Source of the DNA: Geobacteraceae bacterium
GTDB taxonomy: Bacteria > Desulfobacterota > Desulfuromonadia > Geobacterales > Geobacteraceae
Reading direction: 5' to 3'
DNA: 32,302 bases
Assembly: GCA_905339345.1 (NCBI GenBank)
Contig: CAJPFF010000168.1
Location: 1-32,302 of the forward strand
Part shown: piece by piece, positions 8,059-15,901 of the stretch
How positions within the stretch are numbered: the stretch's first letter is position 1
Layout: every line of letters begins with the position of its first letter
Notes under the pieces: model-generated
What the model was told of the DNA's origin: nothing
Seen by the model: the letters and a program-made list of their open reading frames with translations, nothing else
Databases searched by the model: none
Translations under genes and position numbers: made by a program

Positions 8059-8877
8059 ATGCCGTTCCTTGAAACCGCCGACAGGGTATCGATCCACTAC
8101 GAGGAGGAGGGCAAAGGCTTCCCCCTCGTGCTTGTCCACGGCTGGGCCATGTCCGGGAAGGTCTGGGCCTTCCAGAAGCCCTTGGCCGAGCGCTTCCGGC
8201 TCATAACCGTCGATCTCCGGGGACACGGGGAATCGTCAACGGCTGCAGGGTATGCCTTCGCCGACTTCGCCGCCGACCTGGTGGCCCTGTTCGACCGGAT
8301 GGGCCTTGCCCGCGCCGGACTCATGGGCTGGTCCATGGGCGCCCAGGTTGCCCTGGAGGCCATTTCGCTTCTGGGTGACCGCGTAGCCGCCCTCATGCTC
8401 GTGGCCGGAACCCCCAAATTCACCGGTGACGATGGCTGGCCCTACGGGCTTCCGGCCACCGAGGCACGGGGGCTGGCCCTGCGGCTCAAGCGCGATTACG
8501 ACATCACCCTGGGAGCGTTTTTCCGGCGGATGTTCGTCGAAGGCGAACTGGCCAACGATCAGTATCAGCGGATCGTCCGCGAGATCGTCATCCCCCGCCG
8601 CAATCCCGATCCCGCCGCGGTGCAGGCGGCCCTCGCCACCCTGGCCGAGGGGGACCACCGACCGCTCCTTCCCGCTATAGTCTCCCCGACCCTCGTCATG
8701 CACGGCGACCGGGACGCCATCTGCCCCCCGGATGCCGGCCGCTACCTGGCCCGGGAGATTCCCGGCGCGCGGCTCTTTTCCCTTGAGGGGGTGGGGCATG
8801 CCCCCTTCCTCTCAAGGCCGGAAGCGTTCAACCGGGAAATCAGTCGGTTCCTGGCGGAGGTGATCGGCCGTGATTGA
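8059..8877 (+). CDS. bioH: Alpha/beta hydrolase, BioH-like pimeloyl-ACP methyl ester esterase
   Basis: A 272-residue alpha/beta hydrolase. The nucleophile elbow is GWSMG (Ser 92). The other triad members are probably Asp 219 (HGDRDAICPP) and His 247 (EGVGHAPF), and the oxyanion motif is HGW at 27-29. Between bioF and bioC, the natural role is hydrolysis of pimeloyl-ACP methyl ester, which ends the methyl-masked fatty-acid cycle begun by BioC. The length is close to E. coli BioH (256). It starts 3 bases after the bioF stop and overlaps bioC by 8 bases, indicating translational coupling. The assignment depends on context, since the fold alone covers many esterases. Confidence 0.83.
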   Translation: MPFLETADRVSIHYEEEGKGFPLVLVHGWAMSGKVWAFQKPLAERFRLITVDLRGHGESSTAAGYAFADFAADLVALFDRMGLARAGLMGWSMGAQVALEAISLLGDRVAALMLVAGTPKFTGDDGWPYGLPATEARGLALRLKRDYDITLGAFFRRMFVEGELANDQYQRIVREIVIPRRNPDPAAVQAALATLAEGDHRPLLPAIVSPTLVMHGDRDAICPPDAGRYLAREIPGARLFSLEGVGHAPFLSRPEAFNREISRFLAEVIGRD

Positions 8878-9688
8878 CCGCCACAAGGTGAAACATTCCT
8901 TTCACCGACAGGCCGTGGAGTACGACGCCCATGCCGCGGTGCAGAAACGGGTCGTGGACCGGTTCCTCGATATCCTGACCGAGGAGGGGAACTCCCCTGC
9001 CCGGATTCTCGACGTGGGGGCCGGCACCGGCCTTCTGGCCCGACATCTTGCCGACCGCCATCCAACGGCGCTCCTCTCCTGCGTCGACCTGGCCCCGGGC
9101 ATGGCCGCAACGGCGCGGCAACGCCTCGGTTCGCGGGCCCTGGTGGCCGTGGCCGATGCGGAGCATCTCCCCTTTGCTGATGCTTCCTTCGACTGCGTCG
9201 TTTCCACCTCCACCTTCCAGTGGCTCACCACCCTCGACGCCGCCTTTACCGAGGCATGGCGGGTGCTGGCCCCCGGAGGCCTCTTCGCATTCGCCCTGTT
9301 CGCCCACGGCACTTTTCATGAGTTGAAGGCATCCTACCGTGCCGCTCTGGTAACGGCAGGGCGGGAAGGGGAGGACCGGACCCAGCGCTTTTTCACTGGC
9401 GACGACGTCCGCGCCGCCCTGGAGCGGACCGGTTTCGAAGCGAGGCGCCTCGGCTCCGAGGACGAGGTGGAATGGCACGCGGATGTGCCCGCCTTTCTCC
9501 GCTCGGTGAAGCGGGTCGGCGCCGGCAACGCCTCGCCGCTCCGGGGGCGGGGGCTCGCGGAGCGGCGGGTAATGATGGAGATGATGCGGGTATACGGGGA
9601 ACGGTACGGCGCGGAACGGGGAATTCCGGCCACCTACACGGTGGTGTACGGGGTGGGAATTAAACGCACTGCAACACGAGGCACTTGA
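8870..9688 (+). CDS. bioC: Malonyl-ACP O-methyltransferase
   Basis: A 272-residue class I SAM-dependent methyltransferase. The SAM motif is ILDVGAGTG (about residues 46-54), the acidic loop VDLAPGM follows, and LPFADASFDCVVSTSTFQW is typical of BioC. BioC methylates the free carboxyl of malonyl-ACP so that fatty-acid synthase can extend it to pimeloyl-ACP methyl ester. It starts with GTG inside the end of bioH. Its last 29 bases overlap the 3' end of the convergent methyltransferase gene on the other strand. The final residues after VYGVGIK (RTATRGT) look like non-conserved read-on into that neighbour. Confidence 0.9.
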   Translation: MIDRHKVKHSFHRQAVEYDAHAAVQKRVVDRFLDILTEEGNSPARILDVGAGTGLLARHLADRHPTALLSCVDLAPGMAATARQRLGSRALVAVADAEHLPFADASFDCVVSTSTFQWLTTLDAAFTEAWRVLAPGGLFAFALFAHGTFHELKASYRAALVTAGREGEDRTQRFFTGDDVRAALERTGFEARRLGSEDEVEWHADVPAFLRSVKRVGAGNASPLRGRGLAERRVMMEMMRVYGERYGAERGIPATYTVVYGVGIKRTATRGT

Positions 9689-10847
9689 GGTACTCCGTCT
9701 CCGGTACGGCCAGGAGCACCGGATGGTCCGGCGCCTGGGAGCGGGCTTCTACAACCCGCACCTGCCGACCCGCCAGACGGGCAGCCTGGGTCAACAGATC
9801 CCGGAACGGCTCCCGCCCCATGTGGTAGGAGCAGGAGCAGGTGATCAGATACCCTCCCTCGCTGAGGAGTTCCAGCCCCCGCCGATTGATGGTGAGGTAT
9901 CCTTTTTCCGCCTCCTTAAGGGCCTTCTTGCTCTTCACGAAGGCAGGGGGGTCGAGGACCACCACGTCGAAGCACCTTCCCTCATGCTTCAGGCTCCGCA
10001 GCCGGTCGAAGGCGTCGCAGGCCTCTACGCGAACCACCCCCTCCAGGCCGTTCAGGGCCGCATTCTCCCGGGCAAGGGCCGCTGCCCGTTCCGAGATGTC
10101 GAGGCAGGTCACCTCTGCGGCGCCGAAGGCAGCGGCGTGCACCCCCCAACTCCCCGAGTAGGAGAAGCAGTCCAGGACCCGCTTTCCCGCAGCCATCCCC
10201 TTCAGCATGAGATGGTTCTCCTTCTGGTCCAGGAAGTGGCCGGTCTTCTGGCCGCCGGCCAGATCGACCCGGAACCGCAGGCCGTGCTCCTCCACCTCCA
10301 CCATCTCCGGAATCTCTCCGTAGAGGACCTCCACCGATTCAACCAGCCCCTCCAGCGTTCGCACGGCCACATCGTTGCGGGCGATGATCCCCCGGGGGCT
10401 GAAGAGCTCCACGAGGGCCTCCACAATGGCCCCCCGGCGTGCCTCCATCCCCGCGGTCAGGATCTGAACCGAGAGCAGGTCACCGTACTTGTCGACCACG
10501 AGGCCCGGCAAAAAGTCCCCTTCGCCGTGGACGACCCGGAAAGTCGCCAACTCAGGGTAGATGCGGTTCCGCAGTTCCAGTGCCCGGCCGATCCGCTTCC
10601 TGAAAAAGGCCGGCGAGTCGATCTCCTCCCGCTCCCGGGAGAGGAGGCGCACTGCGATGAGGGAGTGGGGATTGTAGTAGCCGGTGCCGAGAAATCCTCC
10701 CCCGATGTCGTAGACCTCGGCGGAGACGCCAGGGATCCGTTCCCCCCGCAACTCGCGGATCTCGTTGCTGAAGACCCAGGGGTGGCCCCCCTTGATCCGG
10801 CGGTCTTCGCCACGGTTGAGGGTTATGCGGATGCAGTTCGTTTCCAT
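9660..10847 (-). CDS. rlmI: RlmI-like class I SAM-dependent rRNA (cytosine-C5) methyltransferase
   Basis: A 395-residue protein with the layout of RlmI (23S rRNA m5C1962 methyltransferase): an N-terminal PUA domain (about 1-75, with RIKGGHPWVFSNEI), a central EEHGLRFRVDL domain, and a C-terminal Rossmann methyltransferase. The latter has VLDCFSYSGSWGVHAA (SAM motif, about 224-240), VVLDPPAF (about 296-303) and CSCSYH (about 337-342), where the catalytic Cys of this family is found. The start is ATG 10847, preceded by GGAG with a 6-base spacer; a TTG 12 bases further up is less likely. A terminator hairpin lies just upstream, so expression may need read-through or its own start site. The exact target base is inferred from the family only. 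Confidence 0.85.
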   Translation of the reverse strand: METNCIRITLNRGEDRRIKGGHPWVFSNEIRELRGERIPGVSAEVYDIGGGFLGTGYYNPHSLIAVRLLSREREEIDSPAFFRKRIGRALELRNRIYPELATFRVVHGEGDFLPGLVVDKYGDLLSVQILTAGMEARRGAIVEALVELFSPRGIIARNDVAVRTLEGLVESVEVLYGEIPEMVEVEEHGLRFRVDLAGGQKTGHFLDQKENHLMLKGMAAGKRVLDCFSYSGSWGVHAAAFGAAEVTCLDISERAAALARENAALNGLEGVVRVEACDAFDRLRSLKHEGRCFDVVVLDPPAFVKSKKALKEAEKGYLTINRRGLELLSEGGYLITCSCSYHMGREPFRDLLTQAARLAGRQVRVVEARSQAPDHPVLLAVPETEYLKCLVLQCV

Positions 10848-10857
10848 GGTTGTCTCC

Positions 10858-10886
10858 AAAAAAAATCCCCTCGCCGGGAGGGGATT
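10858..10886 (-). terminator. Rho-independent terminator after the arsR-family gene
   Basis: On the minus strand, AATCCCCTC pairs with GAGGGGATT (9 bp) across a 5-base loop and is followed by eight U residues. It lies 28 bases after the ArsR-family stop and only 11 bases before the ATG of the rlmI-like gene, so its U tract abuts that gene's ribosome-binding site. Confidence 0.85.
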
Positions 10887-10914
10887 CAGTCGTTGTCAGT
10901 TCGTGATGTGCCGG

Positions 10915-11190
10915 TCAGCCGAGGACGTCGATGAGCTTTTTCGCCAGGGGATGCACCACCGAGTAGTGAACCTCCACCCCTTCACGCTTCCCCTCGATGA
11001 TCCCCTTGTTCTTCAGGAGCGCCAGGTGCTGGGAGACGGTTGCCTGGGGAAGCCCGAGGCATTCCCAGATATGCTTCACGTTGCACTCCCGGGTACAGAG
11101 GCCGGCAACGATCTTGAGCCGGACCGGATGGCCGAGCACCTTGAGGATTTCCGCTTCCTCTGAAAAATTCCTGTTCACGTCAAAGTCCAT
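10915..11190 (-). CDS. ArsR/SmtB-family winged-helix transcriptional regulator
   Basis: A 91-residue repressor of the ArsR family. It has the usual N-terminal helix (EEAEILKVLGHPVRLKIVAGL), a helix-turn-helix with LPQATVSQHLALLKNKGII (about 47-65) and a wing (GKREGVEVHYSV). Three cysteines, C32, C36 and C44, flank helix 3. The C-x3-C pair precedes the recognition helix, near where metal- or thiol-sensing ArsR members place their cysteines. The start is ATG 11190; the longer TTG version adds ten residues not typical of the family. It is monocistronic: a near-consensus promoter upstream and a strong terminator downstream frame it. The inducer is unknown; metal, arsenite or a sulfur species are all possible. 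Confidence 0.87.
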   Translation of the reverse strand: MDFDVNRNFSEEAEILKVLGHPVRLKIVAGLCTRECNVKHIWECLGLPQATVSQHLALLKNKGIIEGKREGVEVHYSVVHPLAKKLIDVLG

Positions 11191-11265
11191 GAATCCATTC
11201 CCGTGACGGCGGAGCGGCAACGCTTCGGTACGAAACGGTTCTCTCTCAGCCCGATAATAATCTAG

Positions 11266-11277
11266 ATATATTTATAT
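11266..11277. promoter_or_regulatory. Palindrome over the -10 box, possible ArsR autoregulatory operator
   Basis: ATATATTTATAT is a palindrome of two 5-base arms around TT. It covers the -10 of the arsR-family promoter. An adjoining 8-base palindrome ATCTAGAT (11260-11267) overlaps its left edge. ArsR-family repressors commonly bind AT-rich dyads over their own promoter. AT-rich -10 regions often look palindromic, so the operator role is an inference. Confidence 0.4.
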
Positions 11278-11299
11278 TGTTCCCGACTGTTGTTGTCAA
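11271..11299 (-). promoter_or_regulatory. Near-consensus sigma70 promoter for the arsR-family gene
   Basis: On the minus strand a perfect -35 TTGACA (11294-11299) and a -10 TATAAA (11271-11276) are separated by 17 bases. The region is sharply AT-rich against a GC-rich background. Transcription would start near 11264, giving a leader of about 74 bases before ATG 11190. Confidence 0.8.
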
Positions 11300-11313
11300 G
11301 GAAAAGGTGCGGG

Positions 11314-12291
11314 TCAGCAGAACAGCTTTTTACTGAAATGGCAGGCCGCCAGGTGGTCGGTCCGCTTCTCTTCGAGGGGGGGGCGGGAGGTTGCGCAGAC
11401 CGGCTCCGCGTAGGGGCAGCGGGGGTGGAAGGGGCATCCCGGTGGCGGGTCGAGGGGGGTGGGGGGATCTCCCTTGAGGATGATCCGTTTCTTGTCGGGA
11501 GCGGGGATTACCCGGGGGACCGCCGAAAGGAGCGCCTCGGTGTAGGGGTGCTGGAAACGGGCGAAGATCTCGTCCCGCGGACCGGTTTCGACGATCCTCC
11601 CCAGGTACATGACCGCCACCCGGTCGCTCAGGTGGCGGACCACGGAGAGGTCGTGGGCGATGAAGAGATAGGAAAGCCCCAGCGCCCGCTTCAGCTCATC
11701 CAGCAGGTTGATGATCTGGGCCTGGATGGAGAGGTCGAGGGCCGAGACAGGCTCGTCGGCAACGATAAGTTTCGGCGAGACCGCCAGGGCCCGGGCGATG
11801 CCGATCCGCTGCCGCTGTCCGCCGGAAAACTCGTGGGGGTAGCGGTTGATCTGTTCCGCCGAAAGCCCCACCATCCCCATGAGTTCCAGGATCCGCTGCT
11901 GGCGTCCATCCCTCGGAACGAGGCCGTGGATGGCAAGGGGCTCGCCGATGATCTCGCCGACCCGCATCCGCGGATTGAGGGAGGAGAAGGGATCCTGGAA
12001 GATCATCTGCACGTCCTTGCGGAAGGCCGTGCGCTCTTCCCGCGTCGCCCCCGCCAGGTCTCTGCCCCGGAAGCGGATGGAGCCGCCGTCGGGCTCCAGA
12101 AGACCCATGAGGAGCTTTCCCACGGTGGACTTGCCGCATCCCGACTCGCCGGCAAGTCCCAGGGTCTCGCCTGCTCCGATCCGCAGCGACACGCCGTCCA
12201 CGGCCTGAAGCGTCCTGCGGGGGGCGAAGGGGCCCGGCCTGACGGCGAAGGTTTTCGAGATAGTGTCCGCTTCGATAAGGGGTGTGGTCAT
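11314..12291 (-). CDS. Oligopeptide/dipeptide ABC transporter ATP-binding protein (DppF/OppF type)
   Basis: A 325-residue ATPase. Walker A is GESGCGKST (48-56), the signature is SGGQRQR (155-161) and Walker B is LIVADEP (174-180). The C-terminal oligo_HPY segment with [16 protein letters not shown] is typical of Dpp/Opp ATPases. It pairs with the ATPase encoded immediately upstream to power uptake of peptides, nickel or similar solutes at the inner membrane. The start at 12291 overlaps the upstream stop as ATGA. A longer frame to 12366 lies inside the neighbour and is rejected. No permease or solute-binding gene is adjacent, so the substrate cannot be assigned. Confidence 0.9.
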   Translation of the reverse strand: MTTPLIEADTISKTFAVRPGPFAPRRTLQAVDGVSLRIGAGETLGLAGESGCGKSTVGKLLMGLLEPDGGSIRFRGRDLAGATREERTAFRKDVQMIFQDPFSSLNPRMRVGEIIGEPLAIHGLVPRDGRQQRILELMGMVGLSAEQINRYPHEFSGGQRQRIGIARALAVSPKLIVADEPVSALDLSIQAQIINLLDELKRALGLSYLFIAHDLSVVRHLSDRVAVMYLGRIVETGPRDEIFARFQHPYTEALLSAVPRVIPAPDKKRIILKGDPPTPLDPPPGCPFHPRCPYAEPVCATSRPPLEEKRTDHLAACHFSKKLFC

Positions 12292-13250
12292 CGGTATTTC
12301 CAGCACCGGACCCGGTGGCCCGGCGCAATTTCCCTGAGCTCCGGCATCTCGCGGTCGCACTCCCACTGCTTTTCAGGGCAGCGGGAACAGAAGCCGCAGC
12401 CCGGGAGTTCGCTGAAGAGGCTCGGGACGTGGCCGGGTATCGTCGTGAGGGGGCGGCCCGGTTCGCTCCGCTGGGGGAGCGAGGCGAGGAGCCCTTCGGT
12501 GTAAGGGTGGCGAGGGGTGGTAAGGAGCTTATCCGTCGGTCCCTCTTCCACGATCCGCCCCGCGTACATGACCAGGGTCCGGTCGGCCCGCTCGGCCACC
12601 ACCCCCAGGTCGTGGGTGATGAGCATGAGCGACATCCGGTTCTCCTCCCTGAGCCGGTCCATGAGTTCCAGTATCTGGGCCTGGATGGTGACGTCGAGGG
12701 CGGTGGTCGGCTCGTCGGCAATGAGGAGGCGGGGCTTGCAGGCAAGGGCCATGGCGATCATGACCCGCTGGCGCATCCCCCCTGACAGCTGGTGGGGATA
12801 GTCCCGGATCCGTTCGGCCGGGGAGGGTATCCCCACTTGGGCCAGGAGCCGCACCGCCTCTTCCTGGGCTTCATGACGGGAGAGCCCCCGGTGGAGGACG
12901 AGCCCCTCGGCGATCTGCCGGCCGATGGGGAAAACCGGGTTCAGGGAGGTCATCGGCTCCTGGAAGATCATGGCGATCCGGTTTCCCCGGATTTTGCGCA
13001 TCTCTTCATCACGGGCGCTGATGAGGTCCTTTCCCTCGAATATGATCTCGCCGGCCGTGATCTCTCCGGGAGGAAGCACGAGGCGGAGGATCGAAAGGGC
13101 GGTCACGCTCTTGCCGCACCCCGATTCGCCCACCACGGCCAGGGTTTCTCCTTCTGCGACGGTGAAGTCCACGCCGTTCACGGCATGAACAAACCCCTCG
13201 GCGAGGCGGAAACGGGTGGTGAGTCCTCTGACGGTGAGAAGGTCCGGCAC
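12288..13250 (-). CDS. Oligopeptide/dipeptide ABC transporter ATP-binding protein (DppD/OppD type)
   Basis: A 320-residue ATPase. Walker A is GESGCGKSV (41-49), the Q-loop is [10 protein letters not shown], the signature is LSGGMRQR (155-162) and Walker B is LLIADEPT (175-182). The tail is a Cys-rich oligo_HPY segment ([16 protein letters not shown]). The start is GTG 13250 with AGGAA about 9 bases upstream. It is the first gene of a two-gene unit with the DppF-type ATPase, overlapping it by 4 bases. Permeases and a binding protein must be encoded elsewhere if the system is complete. Confidence 0.9.
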   Translation of the reverse strand: MPDLLTVRGLTTRFRLAEGFVHAVNGVDFTVAEGETLAVVGESGCGKSVTALSILRLVLPPGEITAGEIIFEGKDLISARDEEMRKIRGNRIAMIFQEPMTSLNPVFPIGRQIAEGLVLHRGLSRHEAQEEAVRLLAQVGIPSPAERIRDYPHQLSGGMRQRVMIAMALACKPRLLIADEPTTALDVTIQAQILELMDRLREENRMSLMLITHDLGVVAERADRTLVMYAGRIVEEGPTDKLLTTPRHPYTEGLLASLPQRSEPGRPLTTIPGHVPSLFSELPGCGFCSRCPEKQWECDREMPELREIAPGHRVRCWKYR

Positions 13251-13306
13251 GATGGGTTCCTAGGTCGGTGATGGTACTGTTTCGGTGGCTTGCGGGTCAG
13301 GGAGAC

Positions 13307-13335
13307 CTTATACCACGATCACGGGGAGGGGGCAA
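13307..13335 (-). promoter_or_regulatory. Candidate promoter of the two ABC ATPase genes
   Basis: On the minus strand a -35 TTGCCC (13330-13335) and a -10 TATAAG (13307-13312) have a 17-base spacer, in the 117-base gap after the HD-GYP gene. The -10 matches 5 of 6 bases and the -35 matches 4 of 6. Confidence 0.5.
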
Positions 13336-13367
13336 ACCGTAATGCGAAACCGGAACATAAGGGGAGA

Positions 13368-15500
13368 TCAGACGGCGCGTACGTTATAGTCGCTGAGGGG
13401 GACCACCTTCCGTGGTTCCCGGAGGAGGGAGGCTTCCTGGCTCTCCCTGTCGCAGGAAAAGCCGAAGGTGCCGTTCTCGATGAGCTCGATGAAGTGGGGG
13501 ACCAGCGCGGGGTCGAACTGGGCGCCGGCGTGGTCCACCAGTTCCTTCACCGCGGCCTCCACCGGGAGGGCTTTGCGGTAGGGGCGATCCGAGGTCATGG
13601 CGTCAAAGGCGTCGGCAATGGCGAGAATCCGCGATTCCAGAAGGAGTTCTCCGGCCGGGATGCGGTTCGGGTAGCCCCGTCCGTCGTAGCGCTCGTGGTG
13701 CTGGCCGATGCAGAGGCGGACATCCTGGAGGAAGTCGATGGGCTCCAGAATCTTCATGCCGATGACCGGGTGCTGCTGGAGATCGTGGATATCTTCGGGA
13801 GAGAGCTTCCCTTCCTTGTGGAGGAGGTTCAGGTCGATGCCGATCTTGCCGATGTCGTGGAGGATGGCGGCCCGTTCGATTACTTTGAACCGCTCGGGGG
13901 GGAGGGCCAGCTTGCGGGCAAGCTCCACCGAGTAGCGGGTCACCCGCTCGGAATGGCCGCGGGTGTAGCTGTCGCTTGCCTCGATGGCGGAGACCAGGGC
14001 CTGGATCGTGTGGAGATAGGTGGCCTGCTGTTCGTCGTAGAGCTGGGCGTTCTTGATGGCGATGCTCGCCTGGGCGGCGATGGTGGCGAGGAGTTCCAGT
14101 TCCTCGGCGTTGTAGGTGGAGCTGTCGCGCTTGTTGACGACGGTAATGGTGCCGATGATCTCGTCCTTGACCAGGAGCGGCGCGCAGATGAGATTCTTGC
14201 GCTCGTAGCCGAGGGCACTGTAGCGGTCAAAGTGGGGAAACTCGTTGATGTCGGGGATGAGAAGGGGCTTGCGGTTCTCGATGACCCAGGTGGAGACGCT
14301 CGAAGGCTTCATGGGGATAGTGGTGGAGGTGTCCTGCGGAACCTCGTGCCCCAGGAGGGTGGTCACCTTAAGGTTCCGTCCCTGATGGTTGTAGAGGATA
14401 ATGTAGCCGATCTGTGCCTGCAGAGTCTCCACTGTTGTCCGCACGATGAGGTCGAAGATCTTTTCGCTCTCCATGGTGGAGTTGACGGCGAGCCCCACCT
14501 TGTAAAGGGTCGAGAGACGGGCCACCGCCCGCTCCAGGGTTACGTTTTTGTCCTCCAGTTCGCTGGCCAGGTCGGCGATCCGGTAGTTGGCCTCCTCGAT
14601 CTCCTCGATCCGTTCCTCCATGCCGACGTTGAGGTTTTCTATCTCCTTAAGCTGATCCTCAAGCTTCTGGTTCATGAGGTGCATCTCGTGGTGGTGGGAG
14701 AGTTTCGACTGGGCCCGGGCCAGTTCCCGCTCGTGGCCGACGGTAGTGTCCATGTAGTATCTGAGCTTACTCACCATCATGTTGAAATTGTCGGAGAGAG
14801 TTTTCATCTCAATGCTGGTGGATATGTCGGTCTGAACGTCGAAATCGCCCTGCTCGATCCGTTGCATGGAAGAGATGATCGCCCTGAGGGGCCTGTTTAC
14901 GTAGGTGTTGAGGAAGAAGAAAATGATGACGAGGATGAGGACGACCATGGCGAGCATTGAGACCGTCATGAAGAGCTTTTCTTTGTCCAGGTACGACTCA
15001 AGGTATTTGATGGAGAGCTCGATCTCCAGGGCGCCGAGGAGGGTGGTGCGGGCATCGTGACAGGCGTGGCAGGCCGGTTTGTTGTAGATTGGGGCAATGC
15101 TCTTGAAAATCTCAGTACTGTTTTCGTTGGCGGCACGTACAAGGGCGATCCGTTTGCCGTCCTTGTACATCTCAAGCTCGCGGGGGCTTACCTGCAAACC
15201 GATTTCCCGCTTGATGGCCGAGTTGAGGATGCGGCCCGTTTCGTCAAAGATCCGCAGGTTCTCGATTTTGTCCTTTTCTTTCAATCGGGTGAGGATGCGG
15301 AAGACCTCGTCCGATCGGCCGCTCATCATCACGTTCTCGATGGTGCTCTGGAGTGTCGTGGTGAGGAGGATGGCGTTCTGGGCGGATATCTGCGTTATTA
15401 TGCGCTTCTGGTGTTGATACTCCAGTAAGCTGACCACGAAGACGATGACAACCACGATAAGGGTGATCATCCCGAGTATTTTTACTTTGAGTGAATTCAT
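13368..15500 (-). CDS. Membrane HAMP-GAF-HD-GYP c-di-GMP phosphodiesterase with periplasmic CxxCH heme motif
   Basis: A 710-residue sensor. Transmembrane helix 1 is about 7-27, a periplasmic domain follows (28-174), then helix 2 (about 175-199), HAMP (200-250), a coiled coil (255-330), GAF (335-488) and HD-GYP (about 500-680). The HD-GYP active site is intact: HDIGK (548-552) and HHERYDGRGYP (601-611). It should therefore hydrolyse c-di-GMP. The periplasmic domain contains CHACH (144-148), a c-type heme attachment motif, in the setting IYNKPACHACHDA. Similar single-CxxCH sensor domains are known in Geobacter chemoreceptors and kinases. The expected role is to couple redox state or a small ligand to c-di-GMP turnover. 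The start is ATG 15500; the ribosome-binding site is weak. The transcript may run on toward the ABC ATPases. Confidence 0.9.
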   Translation of the reverse strand: MNSLKVKILGMITLIVVVIVFVVSLLEYQHQKRIITQISAQNAILLTTTLQSTIENVMMSGRSDEVFRILTRLKEKDKIENLRIFDETGRILNSAIKREIGLQVSPRELEMYKDGKRIALVRAANENSTEIFKSIAPIYNKPACHACHDARTTLLGALEIELSIKYLESYLDKEKLFMTVSMLAMVVLILVIIFFFLNTYVNRPLRAIISSMQRIEQGDFDVQTDISTSIEMKTLSDNFNMMVSKLRYYMDTTVGHERELARAQSKLSHHHEMHLMNQKLEDQLKEIENLNVGMEERIEEIEEANYRIADLASELEDKNVTLERAVARLSTLYKVGLAVNSTMESEKIFDLIVRTTVETLQAQIGYIILYNHQGRNLKVTTLLGHEVPQDTSTTIPMKPSSVSTWVIENRKPLLIPDINEFPHFDRYSALGYERKNLICAPLLVKDEIIGTITVVNKRDSSTYNAEELELLATIAAQASIAIKNAQLYDEQQATYLHTIQALVSAIEASDSYTRGHSERVTRYSVELARKLALPPERFKVIERAAILHDIGKIGIDLNLLHKEGKLSPEDIHDLQQHPVIGMKILEPIDFLQDVRLCIGQHHERYDGRGYPNRIPAGELLLESRILAIADAFDAMTSDRPYRKALPVEAAVKELVDHAGAQFDPALVPHFIELIENGTFGFSCDRESQEASLLREPRKVVPLSDYNVRAV

Positions 15501-15877
15501 TGCATCACATACCGATTGCCGGTGGGTAGCGTCGTGACAATCTTGGCCGTTATTGGCCAGCTTTTATGGTTATATGGCGATTAGTGTTAATTAATGACGG
15601 TTTTTCGCATCGTTTGGTGCCATGTTTTTGGCAGTGCTCCGTCGGAGGAGCATCCCCTTCCAAAGCTGCATGAACAGCGGTTTCCGCCCCCTAAACGCTT
15701 GACATTGAACCGGTCTCCACCTATGATTGCCATCCGTTGCGGCGTGTGGTCAATGCCCATGTCCTTGCCAATGAGAAGCAAAACAGTTGCCAAATCAAAC
15801 GCTCGAGGGGGACTGCCCCTCTGTGTATTTATCGTAAGCAGTATTGCTGAAAGTCTTTATCGGAAGGTTGTCCCGTC
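15501..15877. other. Intergenic region between HD-GYP sensor and spoIID-like gene
   Basis: About 377 bases without a convincing gene, less GC-rich than the flanks. It holds the divergent control regions. On the minus strand a weak promoter for the sensor is possible (TTAACA 15585-15590, CATAAA 15563-15568, 16-base spacer). On the plus strand there is a strong promoter at 15699-15727. Short hairpins are seen at about 15635-15650 (GCTCC/GGAGC) and at 15805-15821 (GAGGGG/CCCCTC, loop GACTG) in the predicted leader. Two small frames, 15594-15881 (+) and 15587-15793 (-), overlap these elements and look like chance. Confidence 0.6.
15699..15727 (+). promoter_or_regulatory. Strong sigma70-type promoter upstream of the spoIID-queA-tgt-sec cluster
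   Basis: A perfect -35 TTGACA (15699-15704), a 17-base spacer and a -10 TATGAT (15722-15727, 5 of 6 bases). Transcription would begin near 15734 and leave a leader of roughly 145-170 bases, which contains the GAGGGG/CCCCTC hairpin. It is the best + strand promoter candidate upstream of the cluster that runs to the terminator at 22816. Confidence 0.75.
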
Positions 15878-15901
15878 ATAGTCAGGCATCTGTTTGCCAT
15901 A

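Noticed and set aside
11290-12504. 404-codon + strand frame opposite the ABC ATPase genes
   Set aside because: Antisense to Walker-motif ATPases; no recognisable motif.
13290-14960. 556-codon + strand frame opposite the HD-GYP gene
   Set aside because: Antisense to a gene with intact HAMP, GAF and HD-GYP motifs. It has no ribosome-binding site and biased Val/Asp/Gly/Leu composition.
15594-15881. 95-codon + strand frame upstream of the SpoIID-like gene
   Set aside because: It spans the strong promoter and the leader, with no ribosome-binding site or motif.
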